A stretch of 10,669 nt of DNA. It comes from CAYGGE01 sp966250865 (GTDB taxonomy: Bacteria; Patescibacteriota; UBA1384; CAYGGE01). The notes under the pieces were generated by a model, which had not been told where the DNA came from, made no database searches, and saw only the letters and a program-made list of their open reading frames with translations. A program made the translations under genes and the position numbers. Where the stretch lies: positions 1 through 10,669 of the forward strand of contig CBINIT010000031.1 in assembly GCA_966250865.1 (NCBI GenBank). The letters run 5' to 3'. Below, piece by piece: positions 5,260 to 10,669 of this stretch (positions are counted from its first letter, which is position 1; each line of letters begins with the position of its first letter).

Positions 5260-5478
5260 ATGGCATACCAACCAACCGAGAGAACAGCCGAACCTCGCCG
5301 CGAGCGCAAGGAAGGCTTTGAATCAATTCTCCGTCGTTTTTTCCGCGATGTACAACAGAGCGGCATTCTTTCTGAAGCCAAAAAGCGACGCTACTTCTCT
5401 AAGGATATTTCCCGCAAAGCAAAACGCGATATCGCTATCCGCAAAGCAGCCCGAAAACGTGTAAAGCGCGGATACTAA
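5260..5478 (+). CDS. rpsU: Small ribosomal subunit protein bS21
   Basis: A 72-residue, very basic protein matching bS21 in length and pattern: FESILRRFFRDVQQSGILSEAKKRRYFSKDISRK corresponds to the family core with its alternating hydrophobic and Arg/Lys positions, followed by a long basic helix ending KRVKRGY. bS21 sits on the 30S platform near the 3' end of 16S rRNA and helps translation initiation. ATG 5260 is preceded by GGAAGGTGA (5241-5249), a ribosome-binding site at slightly long spacing. The N-terminal ten residues (AYQPTERTAE) are more acidic and polar than in Escherichia coli. The gene is first in a two-gene unit with yqeY, a pairing common in bacteria, with a small hairpin (5480-5514) between them. 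Confidence 0.93.
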   Translation: MAYQPTERTAEPRRERKEGFESILRRFFRDVQQSGILSEAKKRRYFSKDISRKAKRDIAIRKAARKRVKRGY

Positions 5479-5479
5479 A

Positions 5480-5514
5480 CTTCTCCACCGGAGGACTCCG
5501 CTTCCGAGTCGAAG
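5480..5514 (+). repeat. Hairpin between rpsU and yqeY
   Basis: CTTC (5480-5483) pairs with GAAG (5511-5514) outside, with CTCC/GGAG and GACTC/GAGTC (5494-5498 with 5506-5510) inside. With no T-run it is probably an mRNA-processing or stability element rather than a terminator. Confidence 0.4.
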
Positions 5515-5569
5515 AATAAACGATATTGTTCGAGTGAAGTCGAGAACTTCATATGGAGAAAGATATATC

Positions 5570-6013
5570 ATGTCACTCCTCGAAACTATCACTTCAGATC
5601 TCCTGCAAGCGGCCAAAAACAATGAGCCGCTTGTTCGAGATACCTTGCGAGGCCTAAAGTCATCAATCAAAAATAGTGAGATCGCAAAGGGCCACACCCT
5701 TTCCGACGACGAGATTGTTGATGTCTTGACCAAAGAAGTAAAGCAACGTAAGGAATCAATCGACTCCTTTACCAACGGTGGCCGACCAGAACTCGCCGAA
5801 AAAGAACAGGCTGAGATCGACATCTTAAATCGATATCTTCCTGAGCAAATGAGTGAGGACGAAGTTCGATCTATTGTCGATGAAGTCCTTACCACCACTG
5901 GCGCTTCGACAAAACAAGAGATGGGTAAGGTCATGGGCGCACTCATGCCTCGACTTAAAGGGAAGGCCGATATGAGCTTAGTCAGCCGACTAGTGAACGA
6001 GAAATTACACTAA
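5570..6013 (+). CDS. yqeY: GatB/YqeY-like protein
   Basis: A 147-residue protein of standard YqeY length. The start MSLLETITSDLLQAAKN, the block RDTLRGLKSSIKNSEIAKG, EVKQRKESIDSF, ILNRYLPEQMSEDEV and the ending KQEMGKVMGALMPRLKGKADMSLVSRLVNEKL are typical. The fold is shared with the tail domain of GatB, the amidotransferase subunit that makes Gln-tRNA or Asn-tRNA, so a tRNA-related role is presumed but not proved for the stand-alone protein. I start at ATG 5570, preceded by GGAG (5555-5558) at long spacing; the in-frame start at 5534 has no better support and adds residues absent from the family. It follows rpsU by 91 bases. The stop is followed after five bases by a triple-hairpin repeat. 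Confidence 0.93.
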   Translation: MSLLETITSDLLQAAKNNEPLVRDTLRGLKSSIKNSEIAKGHTLSDDEIVDVLTKEVKQRKESIDSFTNGGRPELAEKEQAEIDILNRYLPEQMSEDEVRSIVDEVLTTTGASTKQEMGKVMGALMPRLKGKADMSLVSRLVNEKLH

Positions 6014-6018
6014 AAAGT

Positions 6019-6122
6019 TGTCATTCTTAACTGGAAGCGAAGCGCTCCAGATTGAGAATCGGTCACATCAAAGAACCGATCCTCGATCCGAAGCGGCTCA
6101 TGCCTTTCGGTCAAGGATGACA
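6019..6122. repeat. Triple-hairpin palindromic repeat, copy 2 (intact)
   Basis: The ends TGTCATTCTT (6019-6028) and AAGGATGACA (6113-6122) are inverted copies with one difference. Inside are three hairpins: ATTCTTAA...ATTGAGAAT with inner CTGGA/TCCAG, then ATCGGT/ACCGAT, then ATCCTCGATCCGAA against TTCGGTCAAGGAT. Copy 1 at 3995-4099 has the same plan and nearly the same length (105 against 104). The right end abuts ybeY, whose ATG is at 6133. It is probably a small non-autonomous palindromic repeat (REP/BIME-like or a tiny MITE); no target duplication is evident. Confidence 0.75.
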
Positions 6123-6132
6123 GCTACTACAC

Positions 6133-6534
6133 ATGATAAACATTCACTACACCAACCGAACAAAAACTGCCCTCCCCAAAGAGGCATTTTTTGATACCAT
6201 TCGCACAACCTTGAAAAATCACGGTATTACGGATAATGTAGATGTTGAGCTTCGTGTCATCGGCAAAGCAGCGATGCGCAAGCTGAATCGCACCTACCGT
6301 CACAAAGACTACGCCACCGACGTCTTAAGCTTCCCAGTCTGGCATAACCTTGAAGTCATCAATGAACAGCTTAAAAGTGAATCACAAGTGTTATTGGGCA
6401 GTGTAGTGGTTTGTTTGCCGGTTGCTGAGCGCGATGCAAAACAAGAGGGAAAGGAAACAGTCTCTCACATTCAGTTTCTCATCGACCACAGTCTGCTTCA
6501 CCTCATGGGCTTCCATCACGAAGGCGACGAATAG
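6133..6534 (+). CDS. ybeY: Endoribonuclease YbeY (rRNA maturation factor)
   Basis: A 133-residue protein. YbeY is a zinc-dependent endoribonuclease that acts in 16S rRNA 3'-end maturation and late 70S quality control. Visible signatures are LNRTYRHKDYATDVLSFP (51-68), LGSVVVCLPVAERDA (88-102) and the metal motif HSLLHLMGFHH (119-129), where His119, His123 and His129 take the three ligand positions. Compared with the usual HGxLHLxGYDH, Gly is Ser120 and Asp is His128; the spacing is intact, so activity is expected. The protein ends soon after the motif, so the usual short C-terminal extension is missing or reduced. No clear ribosome-binding site precedes ATG 6133; the AAGGATGA of the repeat at 6113-6120 is the only purine-rich stretch and is rather distant. 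Confidence 0.92.
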   Translation: MINIHYTNRTKTALPKEAFFDTIRTTLKNHGITDNVDVELRVIGKAAMRKLNRTYRHKDYATDVLSFPVWHNLEVINEQLKSESQVLLGSVVVCLPVAERDAKQEGKETVSHIQFLIDHSLLHLMGFHHEGDE

Positions 6535-6552
6535 CTTTTTGTGTCTAGTATT

Positions 6553-6561
6553 TGGTATTAT
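6553..6561 (+). promoter_or_regulatory. Extended -10 promoter ahead of ftsA
   Basis: TGGTATTAT fits an extended -10 element; no good -35 is visible. It overlaps the inverted repeat TGGTAT/ATACCA (6553-6558 with 6572-6577), a possible operator. Transcription would start near 6568, about 50 bases before ftsA. Confidence 0.45.
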
Positions 6562-6620
6562 AAGTACTTACGATACCAGCTACTACATACTAACTGCATG
6601 GGTACCTCGGAGGGGCATTA

Positions 6621-7862
6621 ATGGCTAATCGATCGATCATTGTTGGGCTTGATGTCGGAACAACTAAAGTAGCGGCCTGTGTCGGCCAGCTACAAGAGGA
6701 TATGCTAAGTATTGTTGGTTACGGCATTGCCCCCAATGCAGGTTTTCGAAAAGGCGTCGTCGCCGATCTCGAAGAAACGATTAGCGCCATCTCCGCAGCA
6801 CTCGAAGAAGCCGAACGAACCAGTGGCCTGCCTATTGCCAATGCCTATGTGAGCATCAATGGCACGCATATTATTTCTACGATCTCAAAAGGTGTTATCG
6901 CCGTAAGTCGCGCCGATGGCGAAGTAAGCGAAGCCGATACCGAACGCGCTCTAGAAGCGGCCAGAGCCGTTGCCTTACCACCTAACCGTGAGCTCATCCA
7001 TGTTATCCCACGCAAGTACGTCATTGACGGTCAAGAAGGAGTTACTGATCCGGTTGGCATGAGTGGCATTCGTCTTGAAGTTGAAACCCTGGTTATCGGC
7101 GGAGCGACAAGCGCTATCAAGAACCTTTCAAAAAGTGCGTATCAAGCTGGACTCGAGACGAACGGATTAGTCTTCTCACCGCTTGCCACCGCCAAAGCGC
7201 TTCTTTCGAAGAAGCAGAAAGAGAATGGCGTTATCCTTATCGATATCGGGGCTGGAACCACTACCTACATTGTCTACGAAGAGGGCGAGATTAGCCGAAC
7301 GAATGTACTGCCTGTTGGCTCATCGAGCATTACGAACGATATCGCCATTGGCTTGCGAACGAACCTTGACCTCGCTGAGAAGATTAAGGTCATGCACGGC
7401 ACCGCCAATCCAGCGACGGTTCGCGACTCAGAGAAGATCGATCTCTCCGAGCTCGACGAAAATGAAAATCAACGCATCCCGCGAAAGTTTGTAGCCGAGA
7501 TTATCGAAGCACGCCTCAATGAGATCTTTACCATGATTAAAGATGACATTAAGGGTCTCGACAGTGAGGGCATGTTGCCAGCTGGTGTCATCCTTACCGG
7601 CGGCGGAAGCAAGCTCGATGGCATGGTGGACTATGTTAAGGAAAGTCTGAAATTACCTGTCCAGATTGGCCATCCACTTTTAGAGATCTCCGGTCTCGTT
7701 GATAAACTTGACGATCCAAGCTACTCAGCTTGCATTGGTCTTATGATTTGGGGTATATTCGAAACAGCTGAAAGTGCACCGGCCAATGCAAAGGTCGACA
7801 TGAAACAACTGAACGGGGTTGTCGACAAGGCCCGTGGCTTCTTTAAGCAATTCATGCCGTGA
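6621..7862 (+). CDS. ftsA: Cell division protein FtsA
   Basis: A 413-residue actin-like ATPase, normal length. The phosphate-1 motif is IVGLDVGTTKV (near 7-17), the phosphate-2 region ILIDIGAGTTTYIVY (about 205-219) and the adenosine motif GVILTGGGSKLDG (about 318-330). The inserted 1C subdomain typical of FtsA lies near 85-165. The C-terminus VDKARGFFKQFMP is an amphipathic helix that attaches the protein to the membrane. FtsA tethers FtsZ filaments to the cytoplasmic membrane and recruits later divisome proteins. ATG 6621 follows a strong GGAGGGG (about 6609-6615). ftsZ comes 93 bases downstream, the usual order. No ftsQ or mur genes lie upstream, unlike the classical dcw cluster. The gene stops on TGA right after the amphipathic helix, which shows UGA is read as stop here. 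Confidence 0.97.
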   Translation: MANRSIIVGLDVGTTKVAACVGQLQEDMLSIVGYGIAPNAGFRKGVVADLEETISAISAALEEAERTSGLPIANAYVSINGTHIISTISKGVIAVSRADGEVSEADTERALEAARAVALPPNRELIHVIPRKYVIDGQEGVTDPVGMSGIRLEVETLVIGGATSAIKNLSKSAYQAGLETNGLVFSPLATAKALLSKKQKENGVILIDIGAGTTTYIVYEEGEISRTNVLPVGSSSITNDIAIGLRTNLDLAEKIKVMHGTANPATVRDSEKIDLSELDENENQRIPRKFVAEIIEARLNEIFTMIKDDIKGLDSEGMLPAGVILTGGGSKLDGMVDYVKESLKLPVQIGHPLLEISGLVDKLDDPSYSACIGLMIWGIFETAESAPANAKVDMKQLNGVVDKARGFFKQFMP

Positions 7863-7910
7863 ATGACAATACTTGACCTAGTTAATTGAAATTGGTAAGA
7901 AGGAGGGGAA

Positions 7911-7941
7911 CCTTATACCGATAGTTTATGGTCGGATAAGG
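7911..7941 (+). promoter_or_regulatory. Hairpin in the ftsZ leader between two ribosome-binding sequences
   Basis: CCTTAT-A-CCGA (7911-7921) pairs with TCGG-ATAAGG (7932-7941), ten pairs with one bulge. An AAGGAGGGG sequence sits just upstream (about 7899-7907) without a start codon in range, and the working AAGGAG of ftsZ lies just downstream (about 7945-7950). Folding would bring the two sites close together, so a standby or control site for ribosomes is possible. The upstream TTGACC (7873-7878) has no good -10 partner that I can see. Confidence 0.45.
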
Positions 7942-7955
7942 CTAAAGGAGCCCCT

Positions 7956-9086
7956 ATGCCCATGTCAGAATTAGATACATTTGCCTCGATTAAGGTTGTT
8001 GGTGTTGGTGGATCCGGTGGAAACGCAGTCATGCGTATGATTCAAGCAAAGCTGCGCGGTATTGAGTTTATTGCGGTCAATACCGATGCTCAAGCACTCT
8101 CACACAATGAAGCTCCAGTAAAAATTCAAATCGGTAAAGACTCAACCCGCGGTCTCGGTGCGGGTGCCGATCCTGAAGTTGGCCGCAAAGCTGCCGAAGA
8201 AAACAAAGAAGAAATCTACGAAGCCCTGAAGGGCTCTGATATGGTATTTGTCACTTGCGGTATGGGTGGTGGTACCGGTACTGGTGCGGCCCCACTCGTG
8301 GCACAGATCGCTAAAGAACTCGGCGCCCTCACCGTTGGCGTCGTAACTAAACCATTTACCTTTGAAGGTATCCGCCGCAAGAAGATGGCCGATCTCGGTA
8401 TCGAAGAGCTCAAAGATAAAGTTGATACACTGATCACCATCCCGAACGACCGTCTTCTTCAAGTTATCGATAAGAAGACGACGCTTGCTGATGCCTTCGG
8501 CATTGTTGACGATGTCCTTCGTCAAGGTGTTCAGGGTATCGCTGACCTCATCACGCTCCACGGTCTTATTAACGTCGACTTTGCTGACGTTCGAACCATC
8601 ATGACCGACGCCGGTTCTGCTCTTATGGGTATTGGCCGCGGTTCAGGCGACAACCGAGCCATTGAGGCTGCCAGAGCCGCTATTGACTCCCCATTACTTG
8701 AGCTCTCTATTGAAGGCGCCAAAGGTATTCTCTTCAACATTACCGGCGGCCCAGATCTTGGTATGTACGAAATCGACGAGGCTGCGAAGGTTATTACTGA
8801 AGCTGCCGACCCTGAAGCCAACATTATCTTCGGTTCAATTATCGATGAAGCCATGGCCGGTGAAGTCAAAATCACGGTTATCGCTACTGGTTTTGAGAAC
8901 GAAGAACGAGCTGCTAAGAAGCGACCAGCCATGGAAACCAGCGCCCCCATCCAACAACCCCAACAACAGCAAAGCGGTGGGTTTGGCTTTGGCTTTAACT
9001 CGAACAATGCTCCAGAGCCAGAAGACGATGAACCCAAAGAAGATGAGCTCGATGTTCCAGCATTTATCCGTCGTAAGCTGAAGTAA
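7956..9086 (+). CDS. ftsZ: Cell division protein FtsZ
   Basis: A 376-residue tubulin-like GTPase. KVVGVGGSGGNAVMRM (about 11-26) is the first nucleotide-binding loop, GMGGGTGTGAAP (about 102-113) the tubulin signature, and NVDFADVRTIMTDAG (about 205-219) the T7 loop that completes the GTPase site of the next subunit. A variable Gln/Pro/Gly-rich and acidic linker (about 320-362) leads to the conserved C-terminal peptide DVPAFIRRKLK, the contact site for FtsA. FtsZ forms the cytokinetic ring. ATG 7956 is supported by AAGGAG at 5-base spacing; ATG 7962 is a weaker alternative. A leader hairpin (7911-7941) could tune translation relative to ftsA. A strong terminator follows 23 bases after the stop, closing the ybeY-ftsA-ftsZ block. 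Confidence 0.98.
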   Translation: MPMSELDTFASIKVVGVGGSGGNAVMRMIQAKLRGIEFIAVNTDAQALSHNEAPVKIQIGKDSTRGLGAGADPEVGRKAAEENKEEIYEALKGSDMVFVTCGMGGGTGTGAAPLVAQIAKELGALTVGVVTKPFTFEGIRRKKMADLGIEELKDKVDTLITIPNDRLLQVIDKKTTLADAFGIVDDVLRQGVQGIADLITLHGLINVDFADVRTIMTDAGSALMGIGRGSGDNRAIEAARAAIDSPLLELSIEGAKGILFNITGGPDLGMYEIDEAAKVITEAADPEANIIFGSIIDEAMAGEVKITVIATGFENEERAAKKRPAMETSAPIQQPQQQQSGGFGFGFNSNNAPEPEDDEPKEDELDVPAFIRRKLK

Positions 9087-9109
9087 CAACCGTTTCAATT
9101 AGCTCTTAC

Positions 9110-9141
9110 ACCACCTGGATTCGTCCAGGTGGTTTTATTTT
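9110..9141 (+). terminator. Intrinsic terminator after ftsZ
   Basis: A perfect 10-bp stem (9110-9119 with 9124-9133) with a TTCG tetraloop, followed by TTTATTTT. A textbook terminator. Confidence 0.96.
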
Positions 9142-9542
9142 GTGGTTACCAATATTCAGTACAACTATATACCTGCATAATACTTGACTTAATACGGACA
9201 TATGAATACAGCGGTCTTACTGACAAAGGCAGTTGAGAGTAACGATTTACAGCGATGCATTTATCCCTATGTACCTCGAACGACAAGTGACTTGACGTTG
9301 TTTTAAAACAATGTAGCGCTTGCTCGTGGGGGAGATGATTGTGGATATGTCTTAGCGATAGGGCAAGCGCGAACCTGTATTTGGCATGTTTGACACATTG
9401 CCACGATTACTAGTGGTTGTGGTACAGTAAGTAGGTGAACAACTAGTAGTGCATGGGCACTGGGTTCATCCGACAAGGATGGGGCGGGTGACAACACCAA
9501 TCCGTAACTTACAAAAACACACCTATTGCAGAAGGAGGGAAG
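9142..9542 (+). ncRNA. Structured noncoding region ahead of nrdR (candidate regulatory RNA)
   Basis: About 400 bases without a convincing gene. Hairpins in order: GCGCTTGC/GCAAGCGC (9316-9323 with 9363-9370, 39-base loop), GGCATGT/ACATTGCC (9383-9402), ACTAGT-x-GTT/AAC-x-ACTAGT (9409-9418 with 9438-9447), GTGC/GCAC (9449-9460), CATCC/GGATG (9467-9481) and GGTG/CACC (9487-9498). A weak extended -10 (TGGTACAGT, 9420-9428) lies inside, so only the later hairpins may be transcribed if that promoter is used. I see no B12 box, so I do not call a cobalamin riboswitch, although the downstream reductase needs adenosylcobalamin. An RNA motif named nrdJ has been described upstream of class II reductase genes; I cannot test the match. 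Confidence 0.35.
9295..9314. promoter_or_regulatory. AT-rich palindrome, possible operator
   Basis: TTGTTTTAAAACAA (9298-9311) is a perfect 14-base palindrome, extended to AC...GT outside one mismatch. It lies about 230 bases upstream of nrdR. It does not match the usual NrdR box closely (alternating AT core expected), so the binding protein, if any, is unknown. Confidence 0.35.
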
Positions 9543-9983
9543 ATGCATTGTCCAAACTGCAAAGGCGAATCACAAGTCATCGACACGCGAGAAGTGGAAA
9601 ATAGTATCCGCCGCCGCCGTGTCTGCATGGGCTGTCAAAACCGCTTTACAACCTATGAACGGATCGAACTGCCAAAGCTCATGATCATCAAGCGAGACGG
9701 AAGACGGGAAAGCTTTTCCCGGGAGAAACTGGCGGAAGGGATCCGTAAGGCCTGTGAGAAGCGGCCAGTCTGTCTGGCTAATATCGAGCAGATTGTCGAT
9801 GAGATTGAGCGCGAGCTCTACGACCAAGGCGAGGCGGAAGTACCATCGCTGCACGTCGGAGAACACGTCATGAATCAGCTGAAGAAGCTCGACGGTATCG
9901 CGTATATTCGATTCGCCTCTGTCTATCGGCAATTTACCGATATTCGCTCATTGGAGCGAGAGGTTAAGAAATTGACGAACTAG
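9543..9983 (+). CDS. nrdR: Transcriptional repressor NrdR
   Basis: A 146-residue protein of standard length. The N-terminal zinc ribbon has Cys3, Cys6, Cys28 and Cys31, with SIRRRRVCMGCQNRFTTYERIE between and after, as in the family; the Arg-rich part contacts DNA. Residues ~49-136 form the ATP-cone, starting MIIKRDGRRESFSREKLAEGIRKAC, which senses ATP/dATP levels. NrdR represses ribonucleotide reductase genes when dATP is high by binding paired palindromic boxes. The gene lies 57 bases upstream of nrdJ, so it probably regulates its own operon. ATG 9543 follows AAGGAGGG at short spacing. The stop codon is at the centre of a perfect 18-base palindrome (9973-9990). Confidence 0.98.
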   Translation: MHCPNCKGESQVIDTREVENSIRRRRVCMGCQNRFTTYERIELPKLMIIKRDGRRESFSREKLAEGIRKACEKRPVCLANIEQIVDEIERELYDQGEAEVPSLHVGEHVMNQLKKLDGIAYIRFASVYRQFTDIRSLEREVKKLTN

Positions 9984-9990
9984 TTCGTCA
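9973..9990. promoter_or_regulatory. Perfect palindrome over the nrdR stop codon
   Basis: TGACGAACTAGTTCGTCA reads the same on both strands and contains the TAG stop (9981-9983). As RNA it would be a 7-bp stem with a CTAG loop. It could be a DNA operator for nrdJ or an mRNA element between the two genes. Confidence 0.5.
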
Positions 9991-10009
9991 TCATTAGAAA
10001 CAAACATCG

Positions 10010-10025
10010 CTAGTAGCAGTACTAG
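10010..10025. promoter_or_regulatory. 16-base inverted repeat just before nrdJ
   Basis: CTAGTA-GCAG-TACTAG has 6-base arms and a 4-base spacer, the same total length as an NrdR box although the sequence differs from the usual one. It ends five bases before the AAGGAGG ribosome-binding site of nrdJ. It shares the ACTAGT core with sites at 9409, 9442 and 9979. Confidence 0.4.
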
Positions 10026-10039
10026 TTTAAGGAGGCGCT

Positions 10040-10669
10040 GTGCCTAACAGTTCAAACAACCCAAAGAAAACCGACCGGATCGCTGAGACCTTTATTGTCC
10101 GTAGCAAAACCAAAAAGAAGAAAAAGACCAGTGACGCGCTGCTTTCACCAGCCGTTGTTGAAGTAGCCGGCGAAACATCTACCGCTGCTAAGTCTGCAGT
10201 CACCACAGTATGGGATCTTCCTGCTGAGTTTGTTGTTCCTGAAAGTAATGAGCTCCACGCCGTCGGTGAAAAGATCTTTTTCGATCGCTACGCCTTTAAA
10301 GATGGCAAGAAGGAAACACTTGCTGTTGGCGACACCGTGGTTGTTTGTGTAAATCTTGAAACCGGTCAGCGTGAGATTGGTAAGGTCGAGAAGATCGAAG
10401 GGGACAACGTCACCGTTCTCTTACGTGACGGCACCACCACCGATCGAGCCGTTGAACACATCGACAAACCGCTCGAAACCAATCCTGGCCAGATGATGGA
10501 TCGTATTGCTCGCGGTATTGCTTCTGCGGAAACCACCGAAGAAAAGAAAAAAGAGTGGGAAGCGAAGTACCGCTGGCTTCTCGAAGGTTGGAAGTTTGTT
10601 CCAGCTGGACGCATCTTAACCGGTGCTGGTACACCTCAAGCCCTTACTTACTACAACTGTTATGTTATC
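10040..10669 (+). CDS. nrdJ: Class II (adenosylcobalamin-dependent) ribonucleotide reductase, 5' part
   Basis: The frame runs off the right edge after 210 codons. GTG 10040 is the start, with AAGGAGG (10029-10035) correctly spaced. Residues ~172-210, WEAKYRWLLEGWKFVPAGRILTGAG and TYYNCYVI, match the start of the catalytic barrel in class II reductases; Cys207 in NCYV is expected to be one of the redox-active cysteine pair. The thiyl-radical cysteine and cobalamin-binding parts lie beyond the window. The enzyme reduces ribonucleotides to deoxyribonucleotides, with no oxygen needed. The N-terminus is unusual: residues 1-60 are Lys-rich and low in complexity, no ATP-cone is present, and between FFDRYAFKDG (80-89) and ETNPGQMMDRIARGIA (146-161), normally close together, there are about 55 residues (GDTVVVCV...VGKVEKIEG-type strands) resembling an SH3/KOW-like barrel. 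Position after nrdR supports the assignment. Confidence 0.9.
   Translation, partial: MPNSSNNPKKTDRIAETFIVRSKTKKKKKTSDALLSPAVVEVAGETSTAAKSAVTTVWDLPAEFVVPESNELHAVGEKIFFDRYAFKDGKKETLAVGDTVVVCVNLETGQREIGKVEKIEGDNVTVLLRDGTTTDRAVEHIDKPLETNPGQMMDRIARGIASAETTEEKKKEWEAKYRWLLEGWKFVPAGRILTGAGTPQALTYYNCYVI

Noticed and set aside
3995..6122. CRISPR array suggested by the repeated palindromic elements
   Set aside because: Only two copies about 2 kb apart, with genes between, and each is a long triple hairpin rather than a short repeat with regular spacers.
7860..7862. UGA read as glycine (as in Gracilibacteria/Absconditabacteria)
   Set aside because: ftsA ends on this TGA immediately after its conserved amphipathic helix, so UGA acts as stop.
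8142..9098. Several long minus-strand frames inside ftsZ
   Set aside because: They lie antisense to a fully conserved gene, lack ribosome-binding sites, and are explained by codon bias.
9142..9542. Cobalamin riboswitch upstream of nrdR-nrdJ
   Set aside because: No B12 box or GCCACTG-type core was found by eye; an Rfam scan would decide.

Overview
The window reads as chromosomal DNA of a small-genome bacterium, most likely a Patescibacteria/CPR member; Saccharibacteria is my preferred guess, but nothing here proves the phylum. The clues are a DUF3048 protein, a short soluble bS21 next to yqeY, ybeY-ftsA-ftsZ with no ftsQ or mur genes alongside, and nrdR followed by a B12-dependent (class II) ribonucleotide reductase. 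The genetic code looks standard: ftsA ends on TGA at its normal family length, so the UGA=Gly recoding of Gracilibacteria/Absconditabacteria does not apply.

Layout. 1-706: 3' part of a DUF3048 (YerB-like) protein, closed by a terminator at 722-752. 756-1929: a lone secreted seven-blade WD40-type protein with its own promoter, a long hairpin leader and a terminator. 1934-1969: a bidirectional terminator facing a minus-strand lytic-transglycosylase-like gene (1978-2763). 2764-3128: a divergent, inverted-repeat-rich promoter region. 3129-3990: a SprT-like metalloprotease overlapping a HIT hydrolase. 3995-4099: first copy of a ~105-bp triple-hairpin repeat. 4117-5175: a transcription unit with a many-hairpin leader, one small GC-rich exported protein, and a GC-rich structured tail with a terminator. 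5191-6013: promoter, rpsU (bS21) and yqeY. 6019-6122: second copy of the triple-hairpin repeat. 6133-9133: ybeY, ftsA, ftsZ and a textbook terminator. 9134-9542: structured noncoding region. 9543-10669: nrdR and the 5' part of nrdJ.

How the genes fit together. The right half is housekeeping: translation and rRNA processing (bS21, YqeY, YbeY), cell division (FtsA anchoring FtsZ), and dNTP supply (NrdR repressor with class II reductase). The left half is mostly envelope or secreted functions: DUF3048, the WD40 propeller, the transglycosylase-like enzyme and the small exported protein.

The parts least explained by known genes are (a) the GC-rich island at about 4300-5175, an unrecognised small lipoprotein-like protein flanked by strings of hairpins; (b) the two triple-hairpin repeats; (c) the structured region and clustered ACTAGT palindromes around nrdR/nrdJ; (d) an SH3-like insertion near the N-terminus of NrdJ; and (e) the WD40 gene, whose composition differs from its neighbours.
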